A stretch of 64,000 bases of DNA, taken from contig NC_090138.1 of the NCBI RefSeq assembly GCF_017916325.1, forward strand, positions 5,001 to 69,000. The letters run 5' to 3'. Shown one piece after another: positions 38,039-48,250 of the stretch; the stretch's first letter is position 1, and every line of letters starts with the position of its first letter. Below the pieces are notes generated by a model. That model did not search any database. It was not told the DNA's origin and saw only the letters and a list, made by a program, of their open reading frames with translations. This stretch comes from Leishmania martiniquensis (lineage: Eukaryota; Euglenozoa; Kinetoplastea; Trypanosomatida; Trypanosomatidae). A program made the position numbers and the translations under genes.

Positions 38039-38974
38039 ATGGCCGCACCAGCGTCGCACTACACCTTCGCGAATCTCAAGACGCTGGGGCTCTGCGCCCC
38101 GCAGGTCGCTCTCTCTCGTCAGCCCCGGCTCCGCACGCATGTCGGTAACTTAAATGGCCTCGTGTACCCACTGCCGTACTACGCCATGTGGCGCGGCAAC
38201 CACAACAAGTACACGTACAATCAGGCAACACCGTCGCGCTGGGGTGAGGGAGGCACGAACACCATGTACCATCAGCACTATGCCCACGCCAAGTGCCCTA
38301 CCGACTATGGGCGCGGCGGCCGTGAGTTCCAGTTCCTCTCCGTGCAGCGCGGGAAGCTGAAGCGCAAGCCGCTGCCAAAGGTGCAGTACGTTGACCCGAA
38401 CACGAAGCCAAAGTGGGTCTTCAAGTCGTGGCACAACGCGCTCTCAGCGCCGAGCATGTGGGAGAGGGAGGTGCAGTACCCGGAGCACACGCCGGAGCAC
38501 ATGGGTGCCAAACGGCCGCTCGCCGTGGTGGCGCCCAAGACCAACCACAGGCATCTCTTCCTCATGCACATGGAGAGGGTGACGGTGACGGTGTCGCCCC
38601 TCCTTTTTGGCTACGGGCACACTCTGCAGAAGGCCGCCCTCGACTTCTACCGCCGCGGCCTCAGTGCCCGCTCGCCGTTCCCAAGCGACAAGCTCTTTCT
38701 GTACTACTCCATCGACCACATCACCCCGAAGATCGAGGTGACGTGGCTGGACGGCAGCGTCTATGTGCCGCCGCTGATCGAGGGTGTCAACGCGCAGGAC
38801 TTGATTCAGATGGTGATGGAGCAGGCGTGGCTGGCGGCGGACCGGATGAGCGCCGAGGGCCGTGCGCTGAACCCAATAGCCATTGATGACTACAAGTGGG
38901 AGCAGCTGATCGCCTTCAAGCAGAAGCGGGCAAAAGGCGCTGAGGCGGCAAAGGGAGGCGCAAAGCGGAAGTAG
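38039..38974 (+). CDS. Putative mitochondrial protein, possible mitoribosomal subunit
   Basis: 311 residues from the ATG at 38039. Basic protein with Tyr/His/Trp-rich N-terminal half (GNLNGLVYPLPYYAMWRGNH) and a Lys/Ala-rich tail ending AKGGAKRK. Residues about 175-285 alternate hydrophobic strands and helices. The part around TPKIEVTWLDGSVYVPPLIEG faintly resembles the thioredoxin-like L51/S25/CI-B8 domain found in mitoribosomal proteins and a complex I subunit. No classical cleavable presequence, but the start has few acidic residues and several Arg/Lys (residues 1-35). The mitoribosome assignment is a suggestion; the gene itself is certain from its length, GC3 and uninterrupted frame. Confidence 0.7.
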   Translation: MAAPASHYTFANLKTLGLCAPQVALSRQPRLRTHVGNLNGLVYPLPYYAMWRGNHNKYTYNQATPSRWGEGGTNTMYHQHYAHAKCPTDYGRGGREFQFLSVQRGKLKRKPLPKVQYVDPNTKPKWVFKSWHNALSAPSMWEREVQYPEHTPEHMGAKRPLAVVAPKTNHRHLFLMHMERVTVTVSPLLFGYGHTLQKAALDFYRRGLSARSPFPSDKLFLYYSIDHITPKIEVTWLDGSVYVPPLIEGVNAQDLIQMVMEQAWLAADRMSAEGRALNPIAIDDYKWEQLIAFKQKRAKGAEAAKGGAKRK

Positions 38975-39797
38975 CAGACGCACATGTGCGTGCGCGGCAT
39001 CCTCGCAGCGCCACAGGTCTCGGTGGAGCGGAAGATACGAGGGGAGCGATGCTGCTGTGGATTTATGTGCGTGGGTGCTGCTCTCTCCCTCCCTCGCTGG
39101 CTCTCGCGCCGTGTGCGTTGGTACCCCCCCCTCATCGGCGTTTGAGAAAGAGGTGTGTGGGGGGGAGGGGAGGGGAGGGCCGTGACAGCGTCTGGTGTAT
39201 TTGCTGTGGCTCATCTCTTTCGGAGAAGCCGATGATGGCATCGGCTGGTGGGGAAGAGGGTGGCGTTGGCTTCATCCGTAAGCGGGGGTGTCCATCATGT
39301 CCCTTTTTGCTTGTTGCCCGTCCTCCTACTTCCTTGTCCATTCCTGTTTCCGTCTCCGCCTCCCCCCTCCTGCAGGCCAGCCTCCTTGTCGACGTCTGTA
39401 CCGCCTACCTGAGTAGTGTGTGTGGGGGGGGAAGCCTGACTACAGCGAAGTACAGTCTTTCTCGGGGGATCTCTCTCTCTCTTTCCCCCTCTCAAGTTGC
39501 CACAGAACTGCGTGTATCTCTGTGCGGCCCCATAGTGGGCGATTGTGCGGCACCCTGGGAGCATTCACACGCGTACATGTGAGCCCACGTGGATGGGCCT
39601 CTTGTATACCTCCTCCACTTTCGTGTCTCCCTCTTTTCTCCCCACCACCACCACCACCGTCTCACGTACAACCCTCGTCGATCTTGTGATTGCGCCTTCC
39701 TCCCCCCTGCCCCCAGAGATCAGCCTGCGCACTAAGCAAGCTTAGCTTCCACCCGCGTTCTCCCTCCCTGGACATACGCATACACGGACACGACTAA
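38975..39797. other. Spacer upstream of ABCF3
   Basis: No gene supported. A CACCAC-rich patch at 39641-39660 and the tract CCTCCCCCCTGCCCCCAG (AG at 39715-39716) lie before the ATG at 39798, leaving an 81-nt leader. Confidence 0.55.
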
Positions 39798-41990
39798 ATG
39801 GAAGCGGCGGCATCGATGGACTTGGCGCAGCTTCAGCGAATTCTCAGCGCGCACGATGAGCGTGTTGTGAGGGTCTTCGTGAATAATGTCCCCGAGATGG
39901 GTCTCCGCAAGATCGACGACTGCGTCCTCGAGTACATGCTCAAGATGCTGGAGGGGCAGACCTCATCTGAGTCGTACCTGCCGGAGGAGATCATCGAGGA
40001 GACGATGAGGCTGTATTTCCGTGAGTTCGACCTTTGCAGCGGATCCGAGGAAAGTCTGCGCAACAGCGCGGGGGCCATCTGCGAGCAGATGCTGAAGGAG
40101 GGCATCACGAAAAAGCCGAGCGAGGAGTCGGGTCGGCTTGCCAGCGCCGTCAGCATCGGCCGTCAGTACGAGGAGAGCCTGAGGCGTGCCACGATGATCA
40201 AGAGTGTCGGAAAGGTGACGACCGCGAACACAAACGAGGACTGGACGTGGGAGACGAAGCGCAGCGCTGCGAAGGAGCTACGCAAGAAGCGAAAGGAGGA
40301 CGAGAAGAAAGCGATGCTCGCTGAGGAGTACGAGGAGTTCCTGCGCAAGCGCGGCGTTTCAAACGCAGCAGCCGTGGCAAAGCTTCACCACAAGGGCGAA
40401 GGCGTGAACTACAGCACCGACATCCGCTGCGAGGCCATTCACATCCAGCTCGGTAAGCAAGTGCTGCTGAAGGAGACGGACCTGGTGCTGCTGACGGGGC
40501 ACAAGTACGGCCTCATCGGCCGCAACGGTGCGGGTAAGACGACACTGCTGCGTGCCCTGGCGGAGCGCGAGCTGGAGGGTGTGAGCCCGTTCATGCAGAT
40601 TCTGCATGTCGAGCAGGAGATTGTGGCGGGCATGGAGACGCCGCTGGAGGTGCTGCTGTCTACAGATGTAGAGCGGTCGCAGCTGCTGCGTGAGGAACAG
40701 GAGCTACTGAAGCGAAGTGACGCGGAGGCCAGCGCTCGACTGAACGAGGTGTACGCTCGGCTGGACGCAATCGACGCCCATAGCGCCGAGGCCCGAGCGG
40801 CCACGATCCTTCACGGCTTGAGCTTCACGCAGGAAATGATGACTTCACCGACGAAGCAGCTGTCCGGTGGTTGGCGCATGCGTGTCGCACTGGCGCGCGC
40901 ACTCTTCGTTGAGCCGGACGTGCTGCTGCTGGATGAGCCGACGAACCATCTCGACCTGTTCGCGGTGCTCTGGCTGGAGCAGTTCCTCAAGGACTGGCAG
41001 AAGACGCTCATCGTCGTCTCCCACTCCCGAACGTTCCTCAACAACGTCTGCTCTGAGGTTATCCACCTCGTGGGCCACCAGCTGCACTACTACACGGGCA
41101 ACTATGACCAGTTCGAGATCACGCGCGTGGAGCAAGAGCGGCAGCAGAAGAAGCACCATGCTGCGCAGGAGAAACAGCGGGCACACATCCAGGCCTTCAT
41201 CGACAAGTTTCGCTATAACGCGAATCGGGCCAAGATGGCGCAGTCGCGCATCAAAGCACTCGAGCGGATGCAAAAAGTGGCCGACGTCTTCAGCGACCCA
41301 CAGTTCGCCTTTACCTTTCCCGACGCCGAGCCGGTGTCTGGCAGTCTCATCGAGATGGTGGACTGCGAGTTTGGCTACAAGCCCGGCGTGAGTCTCTTCA
41401 AGAACGTGAACATGGGCATAGACGAGACCTCGCGCATTGTCCTTGTCGGCGCGAACGGTGCCGGCAAGTCGACCTTCATGAATGTCTGCAACGGCACTCT
41501 CGAGCCGCGGAGCGGTACCGTCGTGCGGAACAAGAAGATTCGTATCGCCCACTTTGCGCAGCACAACATGGAAAGCCTCACCCCGCAGCTGTCCTCCCTT
41601 GAGTTTTTGCGCTCAAAGTTCCCGCACATGGAGGATCAGCAACTGCGTGCGCACCTCGGCGGCATGGGTCTGTCAGGTGAGCGCGCACTGCAGCCGATCT
41701 ACACCCTCTCCGGTGGCCAGAAGTCGCGTCTCGTGCTCGCTTGGATCACCTTTCAGAAGCCGCACCTGCTGCTACTCGATGAGCCGACGAACCATCTCGA
41801 CATCGACACGGTGAACGCCCTTATCGAGGCCCTTCTGGCGTACAACGGCGGGCTCCTTGTCATCTCGCACGACGAGTACTTCATCACGTCCCTATGCGAC
41901 GACATCTTTGTCTGCGAGGACCGCACGGTGAAGAAGTTCGACGGCGACTTCGCCGAGTACCGCAAGCACGTCATCAAGATGATAAAATGA
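39798..41990 (+). CDS. ABCF3: ABCF-family ATPase, GCN20/ABCF3-like
   Basis: 730 residues. Soluble twin-ABC protein without membrane segments, of the group that works at the ribosome (GCN20 helps Gcn2 sense uncharged tRNA). N-terminal helical extension about 200 residues long, as in ABCF3/GCN20, then ABC1 with Walker A GRNGAGKTT (from G241), signature LSGGWRMRVA (from L355) and Walker B VLLLDEPTNHLD. The ABCF linker is charged and helical (EQERQQKKHHAAQEKQRAHI). ABC2 has Walker A GANGAGKST (from G551), signature LSGGQKSRLVLA (from L637) and Walker B LLLLDEPTNHLDIDTV. All catalytic motifs are intact. Start is the first ATG after a strong acceptor. Confidence 0.95.
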   Translation: MEAAASMDLAQLQRILSAHDERVVRVFVNNVPEMGLRKIDDCVLEYMLKMLEGQTSSESYLPEEIIEETMRLYFREFDLCSGSEESLRNSAGAICEQMLKEGITKKPSEESGRLASAVSIGRQYEESLRRATMIKSVGKVTTANTNEDWTWETKRSAAKELRKKRKEDEKKAMLAEEYEEFLRKRGVSNAAAVAKLHHKGEGVNYSTDIRCEAIHIQLGKQVLLKETDLVLLTGHKYGLIGRNGAGKTTLLRALAERELEGVSPFMQILHVEQEIVAGMETPLEVLLSTDVERSQLLREEQELLKRSDAEASARLNEVYARLDAIDAHSAEARAATILHGLSFTQEMMTSPTKQLSGGWRMRVALARALFVEPDVLLLDEPTNHLDLFAVLWLEQFLKDWQKTLIVVSHSRTFLNNVCSEVIHLVGHQLHYYTGNYDQFEITRVEQERQQKKHHAAQEKQRAHIQAFIDKFRYNANRAKMAQSRIKALERMQKVADVFSDPQFAFTFPDAEPVSGSLIEMVDCEFGYKPGVSLFKNVNMGIDETSRIVLVGANGAGKSTFMNVCNGTLEPRSGTVVRNKKIRIAHFAQHNMESLTPQLSSLEFLRSKFPHMEDQQLRAHLGGMGLSGERALQPIYTLSGGQKSRLVLAWITFQKPHLLLLDEPTNHLDIDTVNALIEALLAYNGGLLVISHDEYFITSLCDDIFVCEDRTVKKFDGDFAEYRKHVIKMIK

Positions 41991-42997
41991 GGGCAGTCAG
42001 CGACTAGAGGGGAGGGGTGGAGGAAGTGGGGGGCGGGCCGACAGAGCCGCGAGCCGATGATGTCCGTACCCTTTGTAAAGCCTCCCGCCTTTGGCTCCAC
42101 AAGTGCACACACAGGAGCACATCTCCTGACGCTCCTAGTGAAGACAGCGGCGCAACCGGGGGGGTAGGGTGAGGGGCGCTGCCACTGGGGCGTATGCCGG
42201 TGCTTGCGCCTGCGTCTCGATCTCACCTGTGGCGATGACGGCGGATTGCCTTCTCACTAACATCGAACGGAACGTATACATGCACGCGTGTTGAAGTCGG
42301 TGAAGACTACTCAAAGGGGCTCGAGCCGCCGGCCGCCCTCGCAGAGGGGTACGGGAGGCGAGGAGGGGCAGGGGATCGGGGCGGAGGGGAACCTGTGCAG
42401 TGGTGGTCGGCTGCGTGTACGAAAAATGCGTACAGGTGTAGGGGTCGCGTGCCCCTCCTTGCCACACGTGTAACGCCGATTTCGTGCCCCATGTGCGCTG
42501 GCTCTCTTACGCTGTGTTCGTCCTCTCGCTTGCACATGCCCTGCATCAGCTGCTCGGCGATGTGTAGGGAAGAGGCGCAGAGGGAGGGGAGGGGGAGAGA
42601 CTGCTTTGGACGCCTGGTGGCGCTTTGCGATGTAAAAAAGGGGCACACCCGCGCCGTAGTCCGCACTCATCCCTTTTTGCGCAACGTGCATCCCTCTCCC
42701 TCCCTCCCTCCTCACAAACACACACACACACTGCTGCTGTCCTCCTCACTGGTTTCCTGAGTACTGCCGCCTTTCTGCGTATTCGTCAGCGCGCCTGCAA
42801 ACGCGGCGAGTGAGACGCTCCCTCTTTTTTCTCCCGAGGTGTGCGGCACACCAGTCGATCACTCTTGGAGCTCTGTGCAACACACACACACAGGGGCCCA
42901 CACAACACACCTAAAAAGAAACGCCCCCCCTCCCTCATACAACGCCAACGGCACATCGTCAAGCGTGCCGAACAAATACGCAGCATACACGCCCGCC
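41991..42997. other. Spacer upstream of the small acidic gene
   Basis: No gene supported. Candidate acceptor CCCTCTTTTTTCTCCCGAG with AG at 42837-42838; CA microsatellite patches at 42716-42731 and 42881-42893. Confidence 0.55.
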
Positions 42998-43549
42998 ATG
43001 TCGTCACCGGATTCGTCGCCCACCGTTGCCGTCGCTGGTGGCTGCTCGAGAGAAGGCGCGTCTCTCGAGAAGGATGTTGCACTGCTGATGGCAGCACTGC
43101 GGATCAACAACGGAGATGAGTGGGAGGGCAAGCCGCAACAGGAGACGTTTCGTATGTTCGAGGGAGGGCCGCCCGTCGGTGAGGCCCGGCCCTCCTCCTG
43201 CAGCGCGGAGGTGGCTCAATGGTCAGGGGGATTGCCGGCGCGTGAGACTGATACGCGCGATGACAACAGCGACTCTCTCAACGCTCTCATGAAGGATTAT
43301 GTGCTTGCTGTGCACGGTCTGCATCTCTTTGACGCACAAATGGCAGCCGACGGCGTTTGTGAGAGCGCCACGGGAGAACGAGACGCTGCGACAGATGGAG
43401 CGGTGGTTGTGAAGGAGGAGGCCACAGTACCTTCCAAGGCAGCAGCCGATGACAGCAGCTCCTCTGCCACCGGCGTCAACCTCGCTGAGGTGGCGGTGCT
43501 CGATCGTCTGCCCTCGATCACAGGAAAGGGAAAAGGAGAGCAGTGTTGA
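42998..43549 (+). CDS. Small acidic hypothetical protein
   Basis: 183 residues from the ATG at 42998, about 160 nt after a good acceptor. Acidic and Ser/Ala/Asp-rich, mostly predicted disordered, with two short hydrophobic helices: about residues 25-35 (KDVALLMAALRI) and 90-105 (LNALMKDYVLAVHGLHLF). No membrane segment, signal or known motif. I do not recognise it. Codon composition and its position between two spacers with processing signals argue that it is translated, but support is weaker than for its neighbours. Confidence 0.5.
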   Translation: MSSPDSSPTVAVAGGCSREGASLEKDVALLMAALRINNGDEWEGKPQQETFRMFEGGPPVGEARPSSCSAEVAQWSGGLPARETDTRDDNSDSLNALMKDYVLAVHGLHLFDAQMAADGVCESATGERDAATDGAVVVKEEATVPSKAAADDSSSSATGVNLAEVAVLDRLPSITGKGKGEQC

Positions 43550-43936
43550 CAGATGTGCGCACCGCGTCTCCCCTTCCCCCCCTCTCTCTCCTCTCTCTTA
43601 CGTTACGCGCCATCATCGATGTCTCTGAGGCGCACTTCGCCGCTTCTTCTCTACTCCGCTGTTGCAGCCTGTGGTGCACGGTCGCCGCCCCCCACTCCCA
43701 CCCCTCCTGCGCGTGGTAGGGGTGCCGCGTTGGGCGCCCTTCCTGTGCGGCTCGCTGCTGTTCTGTCGTGTCCCTCGTGCTGGCTGTGCCTGCACGCTAC
43801 TCCGTCCTCTCTCCCTTCCCCATGTCTTCCCGACTCATAGACGCACACTCATCCATCGTCACACACGCATGCAGGCGGCTCAGTGTGCGCTGCATAGAGT
43901 TTCATTTTCTGAGTAGCTGCACTACCCGTGCGGTGG
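43550..43936. other. Spacer upstream of the Eco1-like gene
   Basis: C/T tracts at 43561-43600 and an acceptor CTCTACTCCGCTGTTGCAG (AG at 43665-43666). No gene seen. Confidence 0.55.
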
Positions 43937-45820
43937 ATGTCGCCAGCGATGCCGCCATCCTTACCCGCCCGACATTGTAAGCCAACGCTCGCAGCTCTAT
44001 TTGCGTCGGCCACGCGAAAGCGGCAGGCTGCTGAATCGCCCCTTTCAATGACTACGCTGTCGCCACCGGCAGACAGCGTCCACCGCAGCACACGAGCCCC
44101 CGCGCGATCGTCTATCGTTGCCACAAACGGTAGCGGCAAGGAAGTGCTCTTGTCAGGCGAAGTCGCTGAAGCACCTGCAGGTACGGCGCAGCAGCGCAGC
44201 ACGAAGGCATCCAGCAGCTTCGGTAGCGGGAGCGACGATGATGATGGGACCGACATGCTTGTCGGAGAGCTTCTCTTCGGCACAGATGGAGGGCTTGGCG
44301 CAGATTCGTCTCCTCGAGGTTGCTCACCTCCTGCGGCCCCACCCGCCTCACTGAGCATGACGGCTCCTGTGTCGTCTCCTCCCACTGCACCTGGTGGCCA
44401 TCTGCCCCGCCCGCGCTCCAATCGCCGACCGCCGCGACTCACGCAGGCGACTTTGGATCTTGGCCAGGCGGCGCTGGCGATCGCCACGCGCTGTACGCTC
44501 TGTGGCATGCTGTACACTGCCGAGGACGACGAGGACGCCGCGTTGCACAGGCGCTTCTGTCGAGGAAGAGAGCGAATTCGTCGTCGTGGTGGTGGGCCGT
44601 GCGATGCGCCGTCGTCCCTCGCGGCTGCGTCCCGTGGACGGCGCGTTCGGAGGGAGACCTCGGCTACGTCTGTAGTGCCTATTGCCGATGAGGCAACGGT
44701 CGCAGTGCGTATGCTGGAGGAGCTGAGCTGCAAACACGCAGGCCACTCGCTCAGTCCTCCGCTTTCGAACACAGCGACAACGCCCCAGCAAGATGGCCCG
44801 CGTCATCGAGTGATGGAGGCTCGCGGGGCTGCTAAGGCGACTCGCGCTGCGACTAGCACGTTGAACAGTGCGGGAGATGCGGCAGCCGTTTTCTGCGCGT
44901 GTGTCATCTGCCCCCTGTCTTCTGCTTCCTCTCCCCGTTGCCCCTCACCGCTGGAGGTGTTTCATCTCTCTTTCGATGCGTGTGGCTTAACTGAGGGTCA
45001 GGGGGCCCGCACGGCCCTTAGTCTGTTGGAGCTGCTCGACTTCACCCCGGTCGTACTGCGTGCCGCCGCTGCGGGCATTGCTGCTCGGCAGACAGAGCTG
45101 CCGCCTGTCTTGAGCGGCAGCGTCTCAGAAGCGCCGGCAGTGAATGGCAGCGCTGTCTCGGATATGCTAATGGTGTGTGTGGTAGACGTTGTGCTGCGGA
45201 AGCTTTTGTGCGCCGTGATCGGGGAGCCGCGGAGGCGCGAGCAGGATCCAGAGCTGTGTGTGGAGCAGCGCGCTGATGGGACAACGGTGTGCAGAACACG
45301 CCGACACTTCACCTACGGCGACGTGGCGGGGTTGTGGTTGTGCTCCCTTGCCGAGCTTAGCGCCGCGCAGGAAACATGGGAAAAGAACACAGCGGCACCG
45401 TTCGCGTCGACACGTCAGGCGCTGAAGAACTTCTTCGGTGCGCGCGCCGGAGTCGGCGCGGCGTCTTTGAGACAATCCCGCGCAGCCCACATCGCTGAGA
45501 AGGCCCGCGTGCGGTGCCAAGAAGCCACTGGGGTCGCCTTGCATACGCTCGCCCAGCATCTCGTGTACGGCAGTAGCCTCAGCCCTTTGTGGCACCTCTC
45601 CTACGCTCAGGCGGCTCTGACGCCGTCGGTGGCGTCTCTGGGCGCTGACTTTATTCAGCAGAGCGTGGCTGTCGTTTCTTCTTGCTACCCCGCTGGTGCA
45701 ACCCCAAAACCTCGCGAGGACACGGCAGAGCCGCAGCCGCTCTACATGCATGCCGAGGACAAGAGCGGGAGCGACAGTGATCACACCAACGAAGGAGGCG
45801 CCGAGGTCAGCGGTGAGTGA
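43937..45820 (+). CDS. ECO1: Divergent Eco1/ESCO-type cohesin acetyltransferase homologue
   Basis: 627 residues from the ATG at 43937. The diagnostic part is an ESCO zinc finger: residues 169-208 read TLDLGQAAL then CTLCGMLYTAEDDEDAALH, with zinc ligands C186, C189, H204 and C208 (Eco1 normally has His in the last position). The C-terminal part retains pieces of the Eco1 acetyltransferase domain: GLWLC (about 465-469, cf. RIWV), then LVYGSSLS (Y544-S546 with flanks, cf. IYGSYLS) and a following LSYAQAALTP. The expected RRxGIA acetyl-CoA loop after GLWLC is not visible, and a long insertion lies there. Eco1 acetylates SMC3 to lock cohesin on DNA. Nuclear, linked to S phase. The N-terminal 165 residues and several linkers are disordered. 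Activity is uncertain. Confidence 0.72.
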   Translation: MSPAMPPSLPARHCKPTLAALFASATRKRQAAESPLSMTTLSPPADSVHRSTRAPARSSIVATNGSGKEVLLSGEVAEAPAGTAQQRSTKASSSFGSGSDDDDGTDMLVGELLFGTDGGLGADSSPRGCSPPAAPPASLSMTAPVSSPPTAPGGHLPRPRSNRRPPRLTQATLDLGQAALAIATRCTLCGMLYTAEDDEDAALHRRFCRGRERIRRRGGGPCDAPSSLAAASRGRRVRRETSATSVVPIADEATVAVRMLEELSCKHAGHSLSPPLSNTATTPQQDGPRHRVMEARGAAKATRAATSTLNSAGDAAAVFCACVICPLSSASSPRCPSPLEVFHLSFDACGLTEGQGARTALSLLELLDFTPVVLRAAAAGIAARQTELPPVLSGSVSEAPAVNGSAVSDMLMVCVVDVVLRKLLCAVIGEPRRREQDPELCVEQRADGTTVCRTRRHFTYGDVAGLWLCSLAELSAAQETWEKNTAAPFASTRQALKNFFGARAGVGAASLRQSRAAHIAEKARVRCQEATGVALHTLAQHLVYGSSLSPLWHLSYAQAALTPSVASLGADFIQQSVAVVSSCYPAGATPKPREDTAEPQPLYMHAEDKSGSDSDHTNEGGAEVSGE

Positions 45821-46813
45821 CGAGCCGACAAGGGTGGCGTCTCTATGAGGCCTACGACGCAATCGGCGTGTGAGCAGGGGGCAGCGGCGCCAACTCCGCT
45901 ACGCGAACGAGAAGTCATGAGGAGAGGAAAGGAGGTCTGCAGCTGCTGCACAGTCAGCCGTTTGTGCCGGAGCGCGCACCAGCGGTGGCGGGCGCATAGG
46001 AAGACACGCCCACTCGGGTGGCGACAGAGGCATCCGTGCCCCGCCTCACCCTCTTTCTCACCTGCCCATCATACATCGCGAGCGTGCTTGTCAAACGTTG
46101 GAGCGGCCCCGTTAGCACAGGCACGCTCATGCCCCGTACTCAGCATGGTCGAAAGCGGAGGAAAGATGCGCAGGAAGGGGACTCTCGCCTTGCGCTTCCC
46201 TCCCCTTCCCCTTTCGCCGCTGGTCACAGAAGTGTGCACGAGAGGGGCGTGTGCGGCACATGTCTGCTGTGATGCCCATAAGCACACACACAAACACACG
46301 TGGTCTGTCTCTACGTTGATGAGGCGTGCTTGCACTCTCTGCCTCTCTTCCTCCCTGTGGCAATCTGCGAAGCATTTCTTCACGCGTCAATATGACGCGG
46401 GGCAACAGCATCATGTGCTCTGGGTGTACCTCACGTTCCCCTCCCATCTGAGACCTCCCGCATCCACCTCCTCCGATTGCGTGACTCGCCTCCTCCCACC
46501 ACACACGACACGCATCTTCCCCCCTTCTTCCCCGCTCTCTGCTTCTCTCTTGACGCTATGCACACACGCACGCGCCCGCGACAGATTTACGCGTACAGTT
46601 GGGCATACTTTGCGCGATCGACTGAGGCCCACCTCTCCTTCGCTCCCTCACCGTCTCCGCTCTTCTCCAGTGGTACGCTGCGAGCGCGTCGTCCGTCTCC
46701 CCTTTCTGGTTAGCGCTGTCTGCCGCGGCTGGTACATCTTCATAGACTGTAACGTGTACGCCATCCCCGAATAGGCCTAACCAACACGCGCGCACGCACG
46801 CTTGACTAGCGCC
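45821..46813. other. Spacer upstream of U2AF35
   Basis: No gene supported; a 309-residue open frame from 45845 to 46774 is rejected as random. Candidate acceptor CGTCTCCGCTCTTCTCCAG with AG at 46669-46670 leaves a 143-nt leader. Confidence 0.55.
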
Positions 46814-47446
46814 ATGACCGCTCACGTCGATCGCTGCGCCTTCTTCTCCAAGATGGGTGCATGCCGGCACGGCGACCAGTGCACAAAGCTGCATTACCGC
46901 CCCGACACGTCACCGACGGTGCTGTTTCCGATGATGTACCCCAACCCGCACGCGGTCGAGCACATCAAAGACCGCGAGTGGAACTTTGAGCTCGACAAGA
47001 AGTACCTGAAGAAGCACTTCGAGCACTTCTACAAGGAAGTGTGGCGCACCTTCATGGAGTTCGGCCGTATCGCCGAGCTGCGTGTCGTCAGCAACCTCGG
47101 CGATCACCTGCTGGGCAACACGTACATCCGCTTTGAGGATCCACAGGTCGCCACACACATTGTGAAGGAGCTCCGTGGAAAAAAGTTGAACGATATTATC
47201 GTGCTGCCTGAGCTGTCGCCCGTCACCAACTTCGCCGAGGCCTGCTGCAAGGAGGACCTCGAGAACCGCTGCCAGCGAGGGGAGCAGTGCAACTATCTGC
47301 ACATCATGAAAGTGTCGCGCCGCCTCCTCGAGAAGCTCGAGAAGGAGCAATCGAAGTTCTGGAAAAAAAAAGAGAGGCGCCACGAGCATAGCAGCAGCGA
47401 TCGGAAGCGCAGCCGCTCGCGGTCGCCCGCCGACTCGCGCTCGTAG
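46814..47446 (+). CDS. U2AF35: U2 snRNP auxiliary factor small subunit (U2AF35)
   Basis: 210 residues from the ATG at 46814. Recognises the AG at 3' splice sites; in trypanosomatids this would serve mainly trans-splicing. Two CCCH zinc fingers flank a UHM-type RRM: finger 1 CAFFSKMGACRHGDQCTKLH (C-x8-C-x5-C-x3-H) near residues 9-28, the UHM from about 40-140 including GNTYIRFEDPQVATHIVKEL, and finger 2 CKEDLENRCQRGEQCNYLH near 146-164. The C-terminus has a short Arg/Ser stretch (RKRSRSRSPADSRS), shorter than the metazoan RS domain. All zinc ligands are kept. A SIDER-like element begins 160 bp after the stop codon, probably inside the 3'UTR. Confidence 0.95.
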   Translation: MTAHVDRCAFFSKMGACRHGDQCTKLHYRPDTSPTVLFPMMYPNPHAVEHIKDREWNFELDKKYLKKHFEHFYKEVWRTFMEFGRIAELRVVSNLGDHLLGNTYIRFEDPQVATHIVKELRGKKLNDIIVLPELSPVTNFAEACCKEDLENRCQRGEQCNYLHIMKVSRRLLEKLEKEQSKFWKKKERRHEHSSSDRKRSRSRSPADSRS

Positions 47447-47605
47447 GGCCGCTTTGTGGTGGGCACACATACACACGCGCAAAAAAAGGGCTATCGTTGC
47501 TTTGGGTGAGAGGGGTGCGCAACGCAGCCGACGCCCATCCTCTTTCCTCTGTGTGTCGGACAGGCGTTGTTTCACCCGAAGGCGCTACAGCGGAGGGAGC
47601 ACCTC

Positions 47606-48250
47606 TGTAGAACCTGCGGGCTCCGGTGGGCCCTTTCCTTCCTCCTCCCCCCAACTCCACTCTGTCGCCCTGTTAAACACCGAGCCGCCTCCGGTGCGTG
47701 AGAGAGGCCGGGCCATGCACCCCCCCTGCTGCGGAGGCACCTGTGAGAAACGCATCGCTGCTGATGTCAGCGGTCAGATCTCGCATTGCGTGGCGCTGGT
47801 GCCGCCTGCGACAGTGAGCACGCTCGCGCCAGTCCATATGCTGGGGCCAAGCGCCAGTGTGGCTCGGCCGTATGTCGCCCGTCCCTCGCTGTCCACTGGT
47901 GGTGTGGCGAACCTGAGGCCCCCTCCCCTCCCCCCGAGGCGGGGTTGGGGCGTGGTGTGTGTGTCTCTGTGTGTGGGTGTGTGCAACAGGCGGCGACCAG
48001 TGTAATGAGTGCGGCTGCCAGGCGACCTGCGGAGCGGGAGGCGGGGTAGAGTGTAAGGCCGGGCGCGTGCTGAGGTGACTGAGTAGCCCGCATCGCTGTC
48101 GTGCGTGTGTACCTGCTGCTTCTCGCCCCTGGAGGCGAATAGGGCCCTGTGCGCAGCAGGGGCCGAGCTGGAAAGGGAGGGAGGAGGGCCGCTCCGCCTT
48201 CGGTGTGTGTCTGCCGCGTGGCCGAGAAGAGCGGGCGCCTTTGGCGGAAC
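47606..48250 (+). mobile_element. SIDER-like retroposon, copy 1
   Basis: About 645 bp beginning TGTAGAACCTGCGGGCTCCG and ending near TTTGGCGGAAC. A second copy at 59019-59659 in the same orientation differs by only a C-run length change, a 3-nt indel and a few substitutions. Size, location in a 3' flank and lack of coding capacity fit Leishmania SIDERs (short degenerate retroposons related to DIRE/ingi). The SIDER label is inferred; the repeat itself is plain in the sequence. The two copies share a GCACCTC just upstream, so the true 5' end may lie a few bases further left. SIDER2 elements in 3'UTRs are known to destabilise mRNAs, which could apply to U2AF35. Confidence 0.75.

Noticed and set aside
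45845..46774. 309-residue open frame between the Eco1-like gene and U2AF35
   Set aside because: Composition is random (Cys/Arg/Ser/His-rich), no domain pattern, and it covers the pyrimidine tract and splice signals of U2AF35.
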